A stretch of DNA of 38,269 nt from an uncultured Candidatus Pelagibacter sp. (GCA_905618805.1 CAJQSZ010000051.1:1-38269), one strand, 5' to 3'. Shown: positions 9,527-18,969, numbered from the stretch's first letter. Made by a program: numbers and translations. Notes: generated by a model from the sequence alone, not told the origin.

Positions 9527-9531
9527 AAGTT

Positions 9532-11034
9532 CTGATTTCACATAAAGTTAAAGTTTACCCGTCTAAAATTCATTTACCAAAAAAAAAACAATTGGCTTGG
9601 AAAATTGCTGAGATAGCTTCTGATAATGCTAACTTAGATAAAAATTCAGTTGAAATGGTTATCAATAGGATAATTGATAACGCATCAGTAGCAATTGCTT
9701 CTTTAAATAGAAAAGCAGTTATTTCATCGAGAGAAATGGCACTAAAGCATCCTAGAAAAAATGGTGCAACACTATTTGGTATAGACTCAAAGTTAAAATT
9801 TGATTGTGAGTGGGCTGCTTGGTCTAATGGAACTGCTGTTAGAGAGCTTGACTTTCATGACACTTTTTTGGCAGCAGACTACAGTCACCCAGGAGATAAT
9901 ATTCCTCCATTACTAAGTGTTGCTCAACAAACTAAAAAAAATGGTTTAGATCTTTTAAGAGGAATTATTACGGCATATGAGGTGCAAGTGAATTTAGTAA
10001 AAGGTATTTGTCTTCATGAACATAGAATTGATCATATTGCTCACTTAGGACCTAGTGTTGCGGCAGGTTTAGGTGCAATGCTCAAGTTAAATACTGAAAC
10101 AATATATCAATCTGTTCAACAAGCTTTACATACAACTATATCAACTAGACAATCACGAAAAGGTGAAATTTCTAGCTGGAAAGCATTTGCCCCCGCTCAT
10201 GCAGGCAAACTTGCGATTGAAGCAGTTGATAGATCAATGCGTGGAGAGGGTGCACCAAGTCCAATCTATGAAGGAGAGGATAGTGTTATTGCTAGAATCT
10301 TAGGTGGTAAAAAAAAAATATATAACGTTCCCTTACCAAAAAAAGGTGAGAGCAAAAATGCAATTCTAGAAACTTATACAAAAGAATATTCTGCTGAGTA
10401 CCAAGCTCAGGCTCTGATTGATATTGCTAAAAAATTAAATAAAAAAATATCTAATCTTAATCAAATTAAAAAGATTGATTTATACACCAGTCATCATACG
10501 CATTACGTAATTGGTACAGGTGCGAATGACCCTCAAAAAATGGATCCAAATGCAAGTAGAGAAACTTTAGATCATTCTATTATGTATATTTTTGCCGTTG
10601 CTTTAGAAGATGCAGATTGGCATCATGTTAAATCTTATACCAAACAAAGAGCTAACAAAAAAAGTACAATTAAGTTATGGAAATCAATTATAACTCATGA
10701 AGATAAAGTATGGACTAAAAAATATCATGACCCTAACCCAAAAAATAAATCATTTGGAGCTAAAGTAGTTGTTACATTAAATAATGGTAAAAAGATTATA
10801 GAACAACTTGATAGGGCTGACGCTCACCCTTACGGCGCTCGTCCATTTAAAAGACAAAATTACATTCAAAAATTCTTAACACTTACAGATGGTATTTTAG
10901 ATAAAAAAGAAAGTTCAAGATTTCTAAAAACTGTTCAAAATCTTAAAAATTTAAGATCTGGTGAACTAAATAGATTGAATATTGAGATAAAAAGAAGTCA
11001 AATAATGAAAAATACAAGAAAAGGAATTTTTTAG
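9532..11034 (+). CDS. prpD: 2-methylcitrate dehydratase
   Basis: MmgE/PrpD-family dehydratase turning 2-methylcitrate into 2-methyl-cis-aconitate in propionyl-CoA breakdown. Recognisable blocks are the [19 protein letters not shown] segment (equivalent to the LDFND...HPSDN of E. coli PrpD), the [19 protein letters not shown] core, and [14 protein letters not shown] near the C terminus. The first conventional start would be TTG 9592, but the frame stays open to 9523 and encodes a plausible PrpD-like lead ([18 protein letters not shown]). A good AAGGAG sits right before CTG 9532/ATT 9535, so I place the start there, giving 500 residues. Its stop overlaps the prpB start by 1 nt. Confidence 0.87.
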   Translation: MISHKVKVYPSKIHLPKKKQLAWKIAEIASDNANLDKNSVEMVINRIIDNASVAIASLNRKAVISSREMALKHPRKNGATLFGIDSKLKFDCEWAAWSNGTAVRELDFHDTFLAADYSHPGDNIPPLLSVAQQTKKNGLDLLRGIITAYEVQVNLVKGICLHEHRIDHIAHLGPSVAAGLGAMLKLNTETIYQSVQQALHTTISTRQSRKGEISSWKAFAPAHAGKLAIEAVDRSMRGEGAPSPIYEGEDSVIARILGGKKKIYNVPLPKKGESKNAILETYTKEYSAEYQAQALIDIAKKLNKKISNLNQIKKIDLYTSHHTHYVIGTGANDPQKMDPNASRETLDHSIMYIFAVALEDADWHHVKSYTKQRANKKSTIKLWKSIITHEDKVWTKKYHDPNPKNKSFGAKVVVTLNNGKKIIEQLDRADAHPYGARPFKRQNYIQKFLTLTDGILDKKESSRFLKTVQNLKNLRSGELNRLNIEIKRSQIMKNTRKGIF

Positions 11035-11930
11035 TGCACTTTGTCGAAAAAGAACCCGCTCAAAAAAGAGCTGACTTTGCAAATAAGCTTAAAACTAATA
11101 AAATTTTAAGAGTTCCAGGTGCCTACAATCCTTTAACAGCAAAATTAATTGAGGAAATTGGTTATGATGCGGTTTATGTGTCAGGTGGTGTTATGGCAAA
11201 TGACTTAGGATTTCCCGATATAGGTTTAACAACATTGCAAGATGTTAGTACAAGATCTTATTTAATATCAAGAGTTACAAGTCTTCCAACAATTGTCGAT
11301 ATAGACACAGGATTTAAATCTTGTGAAGAGACCATTAAAACCTTTGAAGAATTTGGAATAGCTGCCGTTCATTTAGAGGACCAGGTAGAACGTAAAAGAT
11401 GTGGCCACCTTGATAACAAAGAGTTAATTTCGACTGAAGCAATGGTTAAAAAAATTAAGGAATGTGTTGCAGCGAAACAAGATGAAAACTTTAAGATTAT
11501 AGCAAGATCTGATGCTAAAGGAGTTGAGGGAATAGATAAAATGATTGATAGATGTAAAGCTTATGTTGATGCAGGTGCTGAAATTATTTTTCCTGAAGCT
11601 CTACAAGATGAAAAAGATTTTGAGAAAGTTAGAAAAGAACTTTCGTGCTATTTGCTTGCTAACATGACTGAATTTGGAAAATCTAAACTTTTTAACTACA
11701 AAGAATTGGAGAATTTTGGTTATAATATTGTAATATATCCAGTAACCACACAAAGATTGGCCATGAAAAATGTGGAAGATGGACTAAGAGTCATTTATAC
11801 AGATGGACATCAAAATAATATTATTAATAAAATGCAGACTAGAAAAAGACTTTATGAGTTAGTTGAGTATGAAAAATATAACTCTTTAGATGAAAAAATT
11901 TATAACTTTAGTACAGAAGGGCATGAATAA
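11034..11930 (+). CDS. prpB: 2-methylisocitrate lyase
   Basis: A 298-residue member of the isocitrate lyase/PEP mutase superfamily that cleaves 2-methylisocitrate to pyruvate and succinate. The catalytic-loop motif KRCGH holds Cys123. VDIDTGF (Asp89 and Asp91) and HLEDQVERKRCGH form the metal site and the gating loop. The protein starts at GTG 11034, which overlaps the prpD TAG (TAGTG). It ends TAATG, overlapping prpC by 1 nt. This tight coupling and the flanking prpD and prpC support PrpB over a generic PEP mutase. Confidence 0.93.
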   Translation: MHFVEKEPAQKRADFANKLKTNKILRVPGAYNPLTAKLIEEIGYDAVYVSGGVMANDLGFPDIGLTTLQDVSTRSYLISRVTSLPTIVDIDTGFKSCEETIKTFEEFGIAAVHLEDQVERKRCGHLDNKELISTEAMVKKIKECVAAKQDENFKIIARSDAKGVEGIDKMIDRCKAYVDAGAEIIFPEALQDEKDFEKVRKELSCYLLANMTEFGKSKLFNYKELENFGYNIVIYPVTTQRLAMKNVEDGLRVIYTDGHQNNIINKMQTRKRLYELVEYEKYNSLDEKIYNFSTEGHE

Positions 11931-13054
11931 TGAATGATGATATAAAAAAAGGATTAATGGGGGTAACGGTTGATGTTACTGCAGTTTCAAAAGTTATGCC
12001 TGAAATTAATTCACTAACATATAGAGGTTATGCTGCTCAAGATTTATGTTCACAGTGTCGATTTGAAGAAGTTGCTTACTTAATCCTGAATGGTGAACTA
12101 CCAAATAAAAAACAATACAAACAATTTCTTAAAGATGAAATAGGTGAAAGAACACTATCAAAAAACCTTATCAATATAATTAAGCAAATGCCTAAGAAGT
12201 CTCATCCGATGGATGTTGCTCGAACAGCTGTTAGTTTTATGGGATTAGAAGATAAAGAAACTACAGACAATAGTTCTACAGCCAATTTAAGAAAAGCTAT
12301 GAGAATATTTTCTAAGACACCAACGGCACTTGCAGCATTTTATAGATTTAGAAAAGGTAAAAAGATTATTCCACCAAAAAAAGACCTTACTTTTGCTGAA
12401 AATTTCTTTCATATGTGTTTTGGCAAAGTTCCTAACAAAGATATAGTTAAAGCATTCGATGTGTCTTTAATATTGTATGCAGAACATAGCTTTAATGTTT
12501 CAACATTTACCGCAAGAACTATTACGAGTAGTCTATCAGATATTCATGGAGCAATCTCTGGAGCTATAGCTAGTTTAAAAGGTCCTTTGCATGGTGGCGC
12601 GAATGAAGAGGTTATGCATATGATGAAAAAAATTAAAAAACCTGAAAATGCATTAAAATGGATTAATAACGCACTAGATAACAAGGGTGTTGTCATGGGA
12701 TTTGGTCATAGAGTTTATAAAAGTGGAGATTCAAGAGTTCCAACAATGAGAGAGTATTTTGGTAAAGTTGCTAAGATTAAAAAAGATAAAACTTTTGAAA
12801 AAATATATGACATCGTTGAAAAGGTTATGATTGAAAGAAAAGATATTTATCCAAATGTTGACTACCCTACTGGACCTACTTATCATTTAATGGGTTTTGA
12901 TACTGATTTCTTTACACCAATATTTGTAATTTCTAGGATTACCGGTTGGTCTGCACATATTATGGAACAACATGCAGCTAATAAACTAATTAGACCTCTT
13001 GCAGCTTATAACGGCTGTAAACACCGAAAAGTGTTAGAACTTAATCAAAGATAA
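11930..13054 (+). CDS. prpC: 2-methylcitrate synthase (citrate synthase family)
   Basis: A 374-residue short-form citrate synthase. Active-site blocks are AEHSFNVSTFTAR, GPLHGGANEEVMHMM (His), GFGHRVYKSGDSR (His/Arg) and PTGPTYHLMGFDTDFFTPIFVISRITG (Asp). The N terminus KGLMGVTVDVTAVS and place in the prpDBC operon favour propionyl-CoA + oxaloacetate to 2-methylcitrate over the housekeeping citrate synthase. Some activity with acetyl-CoA is possible. No prpR regulator or prpE ligase is next to it. It converges on the methyltransferase gene with only 3 nt between stops. Confidence 0.92.
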   Translation: MNDDIKKGLMGVTVDVTAVSKVMPEINSLTYRGYAAQDLCSQCRFEEVAYLILNGELPNKKQYKQFLKDEIGERTLSKNLINIIKQMPKKSHPMDVARTAVSFMGLEDKETTDNSSTANLRKAMRIFSKTPTALAAFYRFRKGKKIIPPKKDLTFAENFFHMCFGKVPNKDIVKAFDVSLILYAEHSFNVSTFTARTITSSLSDIHGAISGAIASLKGPLHGGANEEVMHMMKKIKKPENALKWINNALDNKGVVMGFGHRVYKSGDSRVPTMREYFGKVAKIKKDKTFEKIYDIVEKVMIERKDIYPNVDYPTGPTYHLMGFDTDFFTPIFVISRITGWSAHIMEQHAANKLIRPLAAYNGCKHRKVLELNQR

Positions 13055-13057
13055 AAA

Positions 13058-13684
13058 TTAATTTTTTTCAATTTTTACAAATCTATCAAAAAGAATTTCC
13101 GATTTAACTTTATTGATCTCTATAAATTCATCTATTGCTTTTTTTACACCAGGAGCATAAGACAAGTTATAATCATCACAAAGAATAGTTCCATTGTTAT
13201 CTAAAACAGGGCTGGAATAATTAAGATCACTTTTTACAGTTTCGTATGCATGACCACCATCTAAAAAAACATAATCAATTTTTGACATATCTATCTTTTG
13301 TAAAAGGCTGTTAGAGTTTCCTTGAATTAAATGAATATTATCTTTAAATTTCTTTAAAAGGCTTGTTACAGCAATAAGAGAGTATGGGTCTTGTCTTAAT
13401 ATATATTTAAAATAAATTTTTTTTATTGGATTATTAAACATTGTATTTGGTATAATTTCACCTGAATTTTCAGTACTTTCACCAAACAAATCTAAACCTA
13501 TATATTTAAAATCATCTTGATGAATACTATGTAATAATTCACAGACATTCCTGGCTGTTACACCATGAAAAACACCTATCTCAAGAAAATTATGAGGTTT
13601 TTTAGAAGCAATCTCTTTTAGAAATTGCTCCCCAATATTATCCTGTTTGAGGCTAGTTTTTCTAAAATATTTTTTGTATTTCAA
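13058..13684 (-). CDS. Class I SAM-dependent methyltransferase (Methyltransf_24 type)
   Basis: A 208-residue Rossmann-type methyltransferase. The SAM motif is NFLEIGVFHGVTARNV (about residues 33-48). Motif II is YIGLDLFG, and DYVFLDGGHAYETVKSDL (about 137-154) followed by ILCDDYN is typical of the Methyltransf_24 group. The substrate cannot be read from sequence. The apparent start is TTG 13684, with no good Shine-Dalgarno, only 2 nt after the nrdB stop, so it may be translated by readthrough coupling from nrdB. No internal ATG precedes the SAM motif. Confidence 0.75.
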   Translation of the reverse strand: MKYKKYFRKTSLKQDNIGEQFLKEIASKKPHNFLEIGVFHGVTARNVCELLHSIHQDDFKYIGLDLFGESTENSGEIIPNTMFNNPIKKIYFKYILRQDPYSLIAVTSLLKKFKDNIHLIQGNSNSLLQKIDMSKIDYVFLDGGHAYETVKSDLNYSSPVLDNNGTILCDDYNLSYAPGVKKAIDEFIEINKVKSEILFDRFVKIEKN

Positions 13685-13686
13685 GA

Positions 13687-14715
13687 TTAACTAAATGCTT
13701 CAGTCCAAGTGCCCTGAGTAGATGCTTTAGAATACTCAGTTGAACGTCCTTCAAAAAAGTTCATATGCTCGACGGCATTCAACATAGAATCTAACCATGT
13801 TAGTGGGTTTTTATCCACTTTATAGATCGGTTCTAATCCTAGTTGAGATAGTCTTCTATTAGCAATAAATCTTATATAAAGTTTTACATCTTGGGCTGTA
13901 AGACCTTCCATTGGACCCATTTCAAAAGCTAAATCAATAAAAGCATCTTCATGCTCTATGATTGTTCTACACGCTTTATAAAGTTCTTTCTTTAACTCAG
14001 GATTCCAAATTTCTGGATTCTCATGAATGAACTCTTTAAATAATCTGATCATGGAATTACAATGAAGAGTTTCATCTCGTACTGACCAAGTAACAATCTG
14101 ACCCATACCCTTCATTTTATTATGTCTTGGAAAGTTAAGTAAGATTGCAAAACTTGCAAATAATTGTAGTCCTTCTGTAAATGCACTAAACACAGCTACA
14201 GTTAATGCTATATCTTTTTTTGAACTCATATCAAAATTTTGCATGTAGTCGTACTTATCTTTCATCTCTTTGTATTTCATGAAAGATGAATATTCTGACT
14301 CGGGCATTCCAATAGTATCAAGTAGATGTGAGTAAGCTGCTATATGAACCGTTTCCATTGAAGCAAAAGCTGTCATCATCATTAATACTTCAGTTGGTTT
14401 AAATACTGTCGTATAATGTCGTAAATAGCAATTTTGCACCTCAACATCAGCTTGTGTAAAAAATCTAAAAATTTGAGTTAATAAATTTTTTTCAGATTGT
14501 GTCAAATTTTTCTGCCAATCTCTAACATCATCACCAAGTGGTACTTCTTCTGGTAGCCAGTGAATTCTTTGTTGAGTTAACCATGCATCATAACACCATG
14601 GATATCTAAATGGTTTATAAACAGGATTCTCAACTAATAGTCCCATTTTTTGCTGTGGAACTATTTCTTTTTTTGGTGGTTGAATAATTTTAGGTTCCAT
14701 TTTTTCTACTGACAT
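13687..14715 (-). CDS. nrdB: Class I ribonucleotide reductase small (radical) subunit
   Basis: About 342 residues from ATG 14715. This start is preferred because GAGGAG lies 8 nt upstream, while the alternative GTG 14724 overlaps that site. The complete diiron/tyrosyl radical set is visible: Asp90 (FTQADVEVQ), Glu121, His124 and Tyr128 (METVHIAAYSH), Glu181 (FTEGLQLF), Glu215 and His218 (VRDETLHCN). A tyrosine at 128 indicates a class Ia-like tyrosyl radical. The C terminus (STQGTWTEAFS) would dock on NrdA. It overlaps the nrdA end by 10 nt, so the ratio of subunits is probably set by coupling. Confidence 0.93.
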   Translation of the reverse strand: MSVEKMEPKIIQPPKKEIVPQQKMGLLVENPVYKPFRYPWCYDAWLTQQRIHWLPEEVPLGDDVRDWQKNLTQSEKNLLTQIFRFFTQADVEVQNCYLRHYTTVFKPTEVLMMMTAFASMETVHIAAYSHLLDTIGMPESEYSSFMKYKEMKDKYDYMQNFDMSSKKDIALTVAVFSAFTEGLQLFASFAILLNFPRHNKMKGMGQIVTWSVRDETLHCNSMIRLFKEFIHENPEIWNPELKKELYKACRTIIEHEDAFIDLAFEMGPMEGLTAQDVKLYIRFIANRRLSQLGLEPIYKVDKNPLTWLDSMLNAVEHMNFFEGRSTEYSKASTQGTWTEAFS

Positions 14716-16643
14716 GACAGGCACTCCTCATATTCTGGTTGTTCGGTTGTTTTTGGTTTTGATTTATAGACATTAGCGGTAACATCTATTGCTTTAGTAT
14801 CATTAACATTCTCAGCACGTTGAATTGATTTTGACCTACAATAATAAAGGCTCTTTAAACCTTTTTTCCAAGCATCAAAATGAATTTTGTGAAGTTCTCT
14901 TTTATGTATATCAGCCGCTACAAATAAATTTATTGATTGAGCTTGAGATATGTAAGGTGTTCTATCTGCACTTAATTCAATGATCCATTTTTGATCTAAT
15001 TCAAATGCTGTTTTAAAGACATCTTTTTCTAAGTCAGTTAAGAAATCTAAATGTGAAACAGAACCTTCGTTTGTTGTAATACCTGACCACATTTCTTCTG
15101 TATTTTTCCCATGTTTTTCTAATAACTCAACTAAATATCTATTTCTAACGTTAAAAGATCCTGACAAAGTTTTGTGAGTGTAGCTATTGGCGGCAACTGG
15201 CTCCACTCCCGGTGAGGCTCCACCACAAATAATAGAAATTGAAGCTGTTGGAGCAATGGCAGTTTTGTTAGAAAATCTTTCATTGTAACCATAATCTGCA
15301 GCATCAGGACAGGGTCCTCTTTCATCTGCTAAATCTTTGGAAGCTTGATCAACGTGTTCTTGAATATGTTTGAATATTTTTTTATTCCAAACTTTACTCA
15401 TTACTGACTCAAGTGGAATACTATGTTGCTGCAAATAAGAATGGAAACCCATAACACCTAAGCCAACACTTCTTTCTTTTTCAGCAGAATATTTAGCATC
15501 ATCAAATTGATCGGGCGCTCTCTCAATAAAATCAGTTAACACGTTATCTAAAAATCTCATAACATCATTAATCATAACCTTGTCATCTTTCCACTCATCA
15601 TACTTTTCCAAGTTTAATGATGATAAACAGCAAACTGCCGTTCTATCTCTTCCATTTTTATCAATTCCTGTAGGTAAAGTTATCTCGCTACAAAGATTAG
15701 AAGTTTTAACAGTTAAGTTTGCAAGTTTATGATGTTGTGGAATTTGTCTATTAACAGTATCGATATAAATAATGTAAGGTTCCCCTGTTTCAATTCTTGC
15801 AGTTAATAATCTAATCCATAAATTTCTTGCAGAAATAGTTTGCTGTACAGTTCCATCAGCAGGACTTTTTAATGCCCACTGTTCATCTGTTTCAACAGCT
15901 CTCATAAAAGCATCTGTTACCAAAACTCCATGATGAAGATTTAATGCTTTTCTATTTGGGTCTCCACCCGTTGGTCTTCTCATTTCAATAAACTCTTCAA
16001 TTTCAGGATGATCGATTGGAAGATAACATGCAGCCGAACCTCTTCTTAATGAACCTTGGCTAATTGCCATAGTTAAAGAATCCATAACTTTAATGAATGG
16101 AATTATTCCAGATGTCTTTCCAACTTTACCAATTTTTTCTCCAATAGATCTAAGGTTACCCCAATAACTTCCAATCCCACCACCTTTAGCAGCTAACCAA
16201 ACATTTTCACTCCATAGATCAAGTATTCCACTTAAGCTATCTGATGCTTCATTTAAGAAACACGAAATCGGTAGACCTCTTTTTGTTCCACCATTTGATA
16301 AAACAGGAGTTGCTGGCATAAACCATAAATTACTAATATAATTATAAATTCTTTGAGCATGCAGATTATCATCAGCATATGAGCTTGCGACACGTGCAAA
16401 TAAATCTTGGTAAGATTCGTTATTACCTAGATATCTGTCGTTTAAAGTTGCTTTTCCAAAGTCAGTTAATTTTGAGTCTCTTGATCTGTCAATCTTAATA
16501 ATTATACCTTTTTCGTTTTGAAAAAGTTCAGTATCATTGCTAAGTGAAAATAAATCTGGTCTTTTTTCTTTTACTATTTCATTGTTATCTGGGTTATATT
16601 CGGAGACAGCTTTCTTGAGAGCCTGCGATAGAATTTTGTTCAT
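14706..16643 (-). CDS. nrdA: Class I ribonucleotide reductase large (catalytic) subunit
   Basis: A 645-residue NrdA reducing ribonucleoside diphosphates. Active-site motifs are GLPISCFLNE (first cysteine), SNLCSEITLP (N-x-C-x-E radical site) and AVCCLSSLNLEKY. ASISIICGGASPGVEPVAAN is the conserved catalytic loop. The C-terminal redox pair is Cys641 and Cys644 (ECLSCQ). The protein is shorter than E. coli NrdA (761) because the roughly 100-residue N-terminal ATP-cone is missing: the family core starts by about residue 65. Overall activity control by dATP at a cone is therefore not expected. nrdB follows with a 10-nt overlap. Confidence 0.93.
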   Translation of the reverse strand: MNKILSQALKKAVSEYNPDNNEIVKEKRPDLFSLSNDTELFQNEKGIIIKIDRSRDSKLTDFGKATLNDRYLGNNESYQDLFARVASSYADDNLHAQRIYNYISNLWFMPATPVLSNGGTKRGLPISCFLNEASDSLSGILDLWSENVWLAAKGGGIGSYWGNLRSIGEKIGKVGKTSGIIPFIKVMDSLTMAISQGSLRRGSAACYLPIDHPEIEEFIEMRRPTGGDPNRKALNLHHGVLVTDAFMRAVETDEQWALKSPADGTVQQTISARNLWIRLLTARIETGEPYIIYIDTVNRQIPQHHKLANLTVKTSNLCSEITLPTGIDKNGRDRTAVCCLSSLNLEKYDEWKDDKVMINDVMRFLDNVLTDFIERAPDQFDDAKYSAEKERSVGLGVMGFHSYLQQHSIPLESVMSKVWNKKIFKHIQEHVDQASKDLADERGPCPDAADYGYNERFSNKTAIAPTASISIICGGASPGVEPVAANSYTHKTLSGSFNVRNRYLVELLEKHGKNTEEMWSGITTNEGSVSHLDFLTDLEKDVFKTAFELDQKWIIELSADRTPYISQAQSINLFVAADIHKRELHKIHFDAWKKGLKSLYYCRSKSIQRAENVNDTKAIDVTANVYKSKPKTTEQPEYEECLSCQ

Positions 16644-16800
16644 ATTTTTATACTTTTAAAGTTAATTTATATAAAACAACCATATGTTGTATGTATATAG
16701 TGTTGATATACCATATAAATCATTAATCAACAGAACATTTATAGAACATTAAGAAAAAATATCAATAAAATAATTAAAACAAATGTAAAAAAGATATGTA
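16644..16800. promoter_or_regulatory. Divergent promoter region between nrdAB and the phosphohexomutase gene
   Basis: This 157-nt A/T-rich interval lies between divergent starts (ATG 16643 on minus, ATG 16801 on plus), so it must carry both promoters. It contains a near-palindrome ACAACCATATGTTGT at 16676-16690 and, read on the minus strand, ACACTATATA (16703-16694), which resembles half of an NrdR box. The pair does not match the usual two-box NrdR layout well, so regulator identity is only a guess. Confidence 0.4.
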
Positions 16801-18255
16801 ATGAAAGAGATTTTAAAAATAGACCCATATGGTTTCAGAGAGTATGACGCAAGATGGTTATACGAGAAGGATATAAATCTACTTGGGATAACGAATCTAG
16901 GTAAGGGTTTGGGCTCTCAAATTATAAAAAATACAAAAAAAAATAACCCACGTGTAATTGTTGGTCATGATTATAGATCCTACAGTGAAGAAATTAAAAC
17001 TGCTTTAAAAAAAGGACTGTTTTCGACTGGATGTAACATTGAGGATATTGGTTTGTCATTATCTCCTACTGTTTATTTTGCACAATTCAATTTAGATGCA
17101 GATGCAGTAGCAATGATTACAGCAAGTCATAATGAAAACGGTTGGACAGGAGTTAAAATGGGTATTAAAAAAGGATTAACCCATGCTCCAGAAGAAATGA
17201 AAGAGTTAAAAGATATTACCTTAAATCAAAAATTTATTGAGGGGCAAGGAAGTGAAAAATCAATTGATGGTTTTCAAAAAATTTACAAAGATGACTTAAT
17301 AAATAAAAATAAAATTAAAAAAAAAATTAGGGCAGTTGTAGCTTGCGGAAACGGAACAGCTGGAATATTTGCACCAGAAATTTTAAGAGGTATTGGTTGT
17401 GAAGTTATCGAATTAGATTGTAACTTGGATTGGACATTTCCAAAATACAATCCAAATCCAGAAGATTTAGAAATGCTTCATGCAATAAGTAAAGCTGTAA
17501 AAGAAAACAATGCAGATATTGGATTTGGTTTTGATGGTGATGGTGATAGGGTTGGTGTTATAGATAATAAAAGTAATGAAATTTTTTCTGATAAAATTGG
17601 ATTATTAATTGCAAGAAATTTATCTAACTCTTATAAAAATTCTAAGTTTGTGGTTGATGTTAAGTCAACAGGATTGTATTCGAAAGATAAAGTCTTATTA
17701 AGAAATAACTGTGAAACAATTTATTGGAAAACTGGACACTCTCATATAAAGAGAAAAGTTAATACTGAAAAAGCTATAGCTGGTTTTGAAAAAAGTGGCC
17801 ACTTCTTCTTCAACCAACCATTAGGCTTTGGTTACGATGATGGAATTAATTCAGCAATTCAGGTTTGTCACTTATTAGATAATCAAAATAAAACAATGAA
17901 TGAGCTTATAAATGAATTACCTAACACTTTTCAAACACCTACGATGGCACCTTTTTGTAAAGATGAGGAAAAATATGAAGTGGTTGAAGACTTGGTAAAA
18001 CAGATAACCAAAATTAAAAATAATAAGATTAAAATTGATGGTCAAGAAATAACAGAAGTTTTAACAGTTAATGGGATTAGATTTTCTTTTAAAGATGGTT
18101 CTTGGGGTTTAATTAGAGCTTCGTCAAATAAGCCTTCTTTAGTTGTTGTAACTGAAAGCCCTACATCAGAAGAACGAAAAAAAAGGATATTTGATTTTAT
18201 TGATGATTTGCTTCAAAAAACCAGAAAAATTGGTGAATATGATCAAAAAATATGA
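16801..18255 (+). CDS. Phosphomannomutase / phosphoglucomutase
   Basis: A 484-residue alpha-D-phosphohexomutase. The phosphoserine loop is TASHNENGWTG (Ser around residue 104), the Mg2+ loop is GFDGDGDRVGV, and the sugar-binding loop is EKSGHFFF. The C-terminal phosphate-binding domain ends around RASSNKPSLVVVTES. Family members (AlgC/ManB type) interconvert mannose or glucose 6- and 1-phosphates for surface polysaccharide and nucleotide-sugar synthesis. GlmM is less likely because its GEQSGH loop and length differ. It stands alone and divergent from nrdA; its stop overlaps a small membrane ORF (TGATG). Confidence 0.87.
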   Translation: MKEILKIDPYGFREYDARWLYEKDINLLGITNLGKGLGSQIIKNTKKNNPRVIVGHDYRSYSEEIKTALKKGLFSTGCNIEDIGLSLSPTVYFAQFNLDADAVAMITASHNENGWTGVKMGIKKGLTHAPEEMKELKDITLNQKFIEGQGSEKSIDGFQKIYKDDLINKNKIKKKIRAVVACGNGTAGIFAPEILRGIGCEVIELDCNLDWTFPKYNPNPEDLEMLHAISKAVKENNADIGFGFDGDGDRVGVIDNKSNEIFSDKIGLLIARNLSNSYKNSKFVVDVKSTGLYSKDKVLLRNNCETIYWKTGHSHIKRKVNTEKAIAGFEKSGHFFFNQPLGFGYDDGINSAIQVCHLLDNQNKTMNELINELPNTFQTPTMAPFCKDEEKYEVVEDLVKQITKIKNNKIKIDGQEITEVLTVNGIRFSFKDGSWGLIRASSNKPSLVVVTESPTSEERKKRIFDFIDDLLQKTRKIGEYDQKI

Positions 18256-18344
18256 TGAGGCCTCATGATTATATTTCTCTATACCTACTGGTTATAGTTT
18301 TAACAGTAGTTTCGGTAAATTTTGTGTATCGTCTATATTTCTAG
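18255..18344 (+). CDS. Candidate 29-residue single-span membrane peptide
   Basis: An ATG at 18255 overlaps the TGA of the phosphohexomutase gene (ATGA arrangement) and opens a 29-codon frame ending at TAG 18342-18344. The peptide starts MRPHDYIS and continues with a hydrophobic stretch LYLLVIVLTVVSVNFVY long enough for one transmembrane helix, with an Arg at the far end. Translational coupling and hydrophobicity make it plausible, but there is no family match I recognise and chance ORFs of this length are common. Confidence 0.3.
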   Translation: MRPHDYISLYLLVIVLTVVSVNFVYRLYF

Positions 18345-18555
18345 TAATTTATGCTTTTTAGAATTAAATAACAGACACCTCTAAAAAACTTCTAATAGTT
18401 AAGGTATAGTTTGCAAAAAATAATCCAATAACCTGTAATTAAAAGTCAATTTTGATTGAGGCATTTTGCACATGCAAAGTGACAATAATGGTTATGTCAT
18501 AAATATCTAAAATTCTTATTGTTCTATTAACTTAAATTAATAACAAAGGAAAAAT
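18345..18555. other. Intergenic leader with a perfect inverted repeat
   Basis: About 210 nt of AT-rich noncoding DNA upstream of the small secreted-protein gene. The one clear element is TTTGCACATGCAAA at 18465-18478, two 6-bp arms (TTTGCA/TGCAAA) around CA. It lies 78 nt before the start codon at 18556, where an operator would sit. I see no tRNA or coding frame. Confidence 0.4.
18465..18478. promoter_or_regulatory. Palindrome TTTGCACATGCAAA, possible operator
   Basis: A perfect 6-bp inverted repeat with a 2-nt spacer in otherwise unremarkable AT-rich DNA, upstream of the gene at 18556. The shape fits a homodimeric regulator site. No regulator gene is adjacent, so its identity is open. Confidence 0.3.
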
Positions 18556-18762
18556 ATGAAAAAAATAATAACAACATTATTCTTGGTGCTTTTTACAAGT
18601 TCGGTTTACGCTGGCTCATGCCCAATGATTGCAAAAAGCTTAGATGATAAAATTACAGAAGCACAGACACTTAGAGACCAAGGTATGGCAGCTCACGATG
18701 CTGGAGATCATGCTAAGTCTGAAGAGCTATTAGGTAAAGCTATGGAGCTTTTTAAAAGTTAA
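18556..18762 (+). CDS. Small exported protein, 68 residues, function unknown
   Basis: Starts MKKIITTLFLVLFTSSVYAG, a clear signal peptide with probable cleavage after VYA (about residue 19). AAAGGAAA lies just upstream, giving a good ribosome site. The mature part is about 49 residues, mostly predicted helix (DDKITEAQTLRDQGMAAHD, then HAKSEELLGKAMELFKS). It contains one Cys and a heptad-like Leu/Ala pattern, resembling a short TPR-like or coiled periplasmic peptide. I do not recognise a named family. A 30-nt hairpin element starts 10 nt after its stop and recurs after the next gene. Confidence 0.7.
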   Translation: MKKIITTLFLVLFTSSVYAGSCPMIAKSLDDKITEAQTLRDQGMAAHDAGDHAKSEELLGKAMELFKS

Positions 18763-18771
18763 TATAAAAAC

Positions 18772-18801
18772 GGTCTGGGGCACCGAGTAACAGAACGCCC
18801 C
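18772..18801 (+). repeat. 30-nt hairpin repeat, copy 1
   Basis: This 30-nt sequence has a GGGGC arm (18777-18781) and a GCCCC arm (18797-18801) around a 15-nt loop containing GTAACAGAAC. It differs from the copy at 19284-19313 by one base (A versus G at its position 15). It begins 10 nt after the stop of the exported-protein gene. A T-run (18820-18829) follows about 20 nt later, so it might act as a terminator or 3' UTR element. Confidence 0.75.
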
Positions 18802-18969
18802 CTCACACTCTCCTACTTCTTTTTTTTTATAATGCTGATTAGTGTTTAGATTACTTTTAGTCAGCCTGTAATTGGCATTTTTCTTAAAATCTTCATCAAT
18901 CTAATGATTAACCAGTCGTTCTACAGAACACCCCTTGAACATCTTAAAATTAAAATATAATTAATAGAG

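Noticed and set aside
16676-16703. A firm NrdR operator pair.
   Set aside because: Only one half-site fits the consensus and the spacing of the second does not, so it is listed only as a hint.
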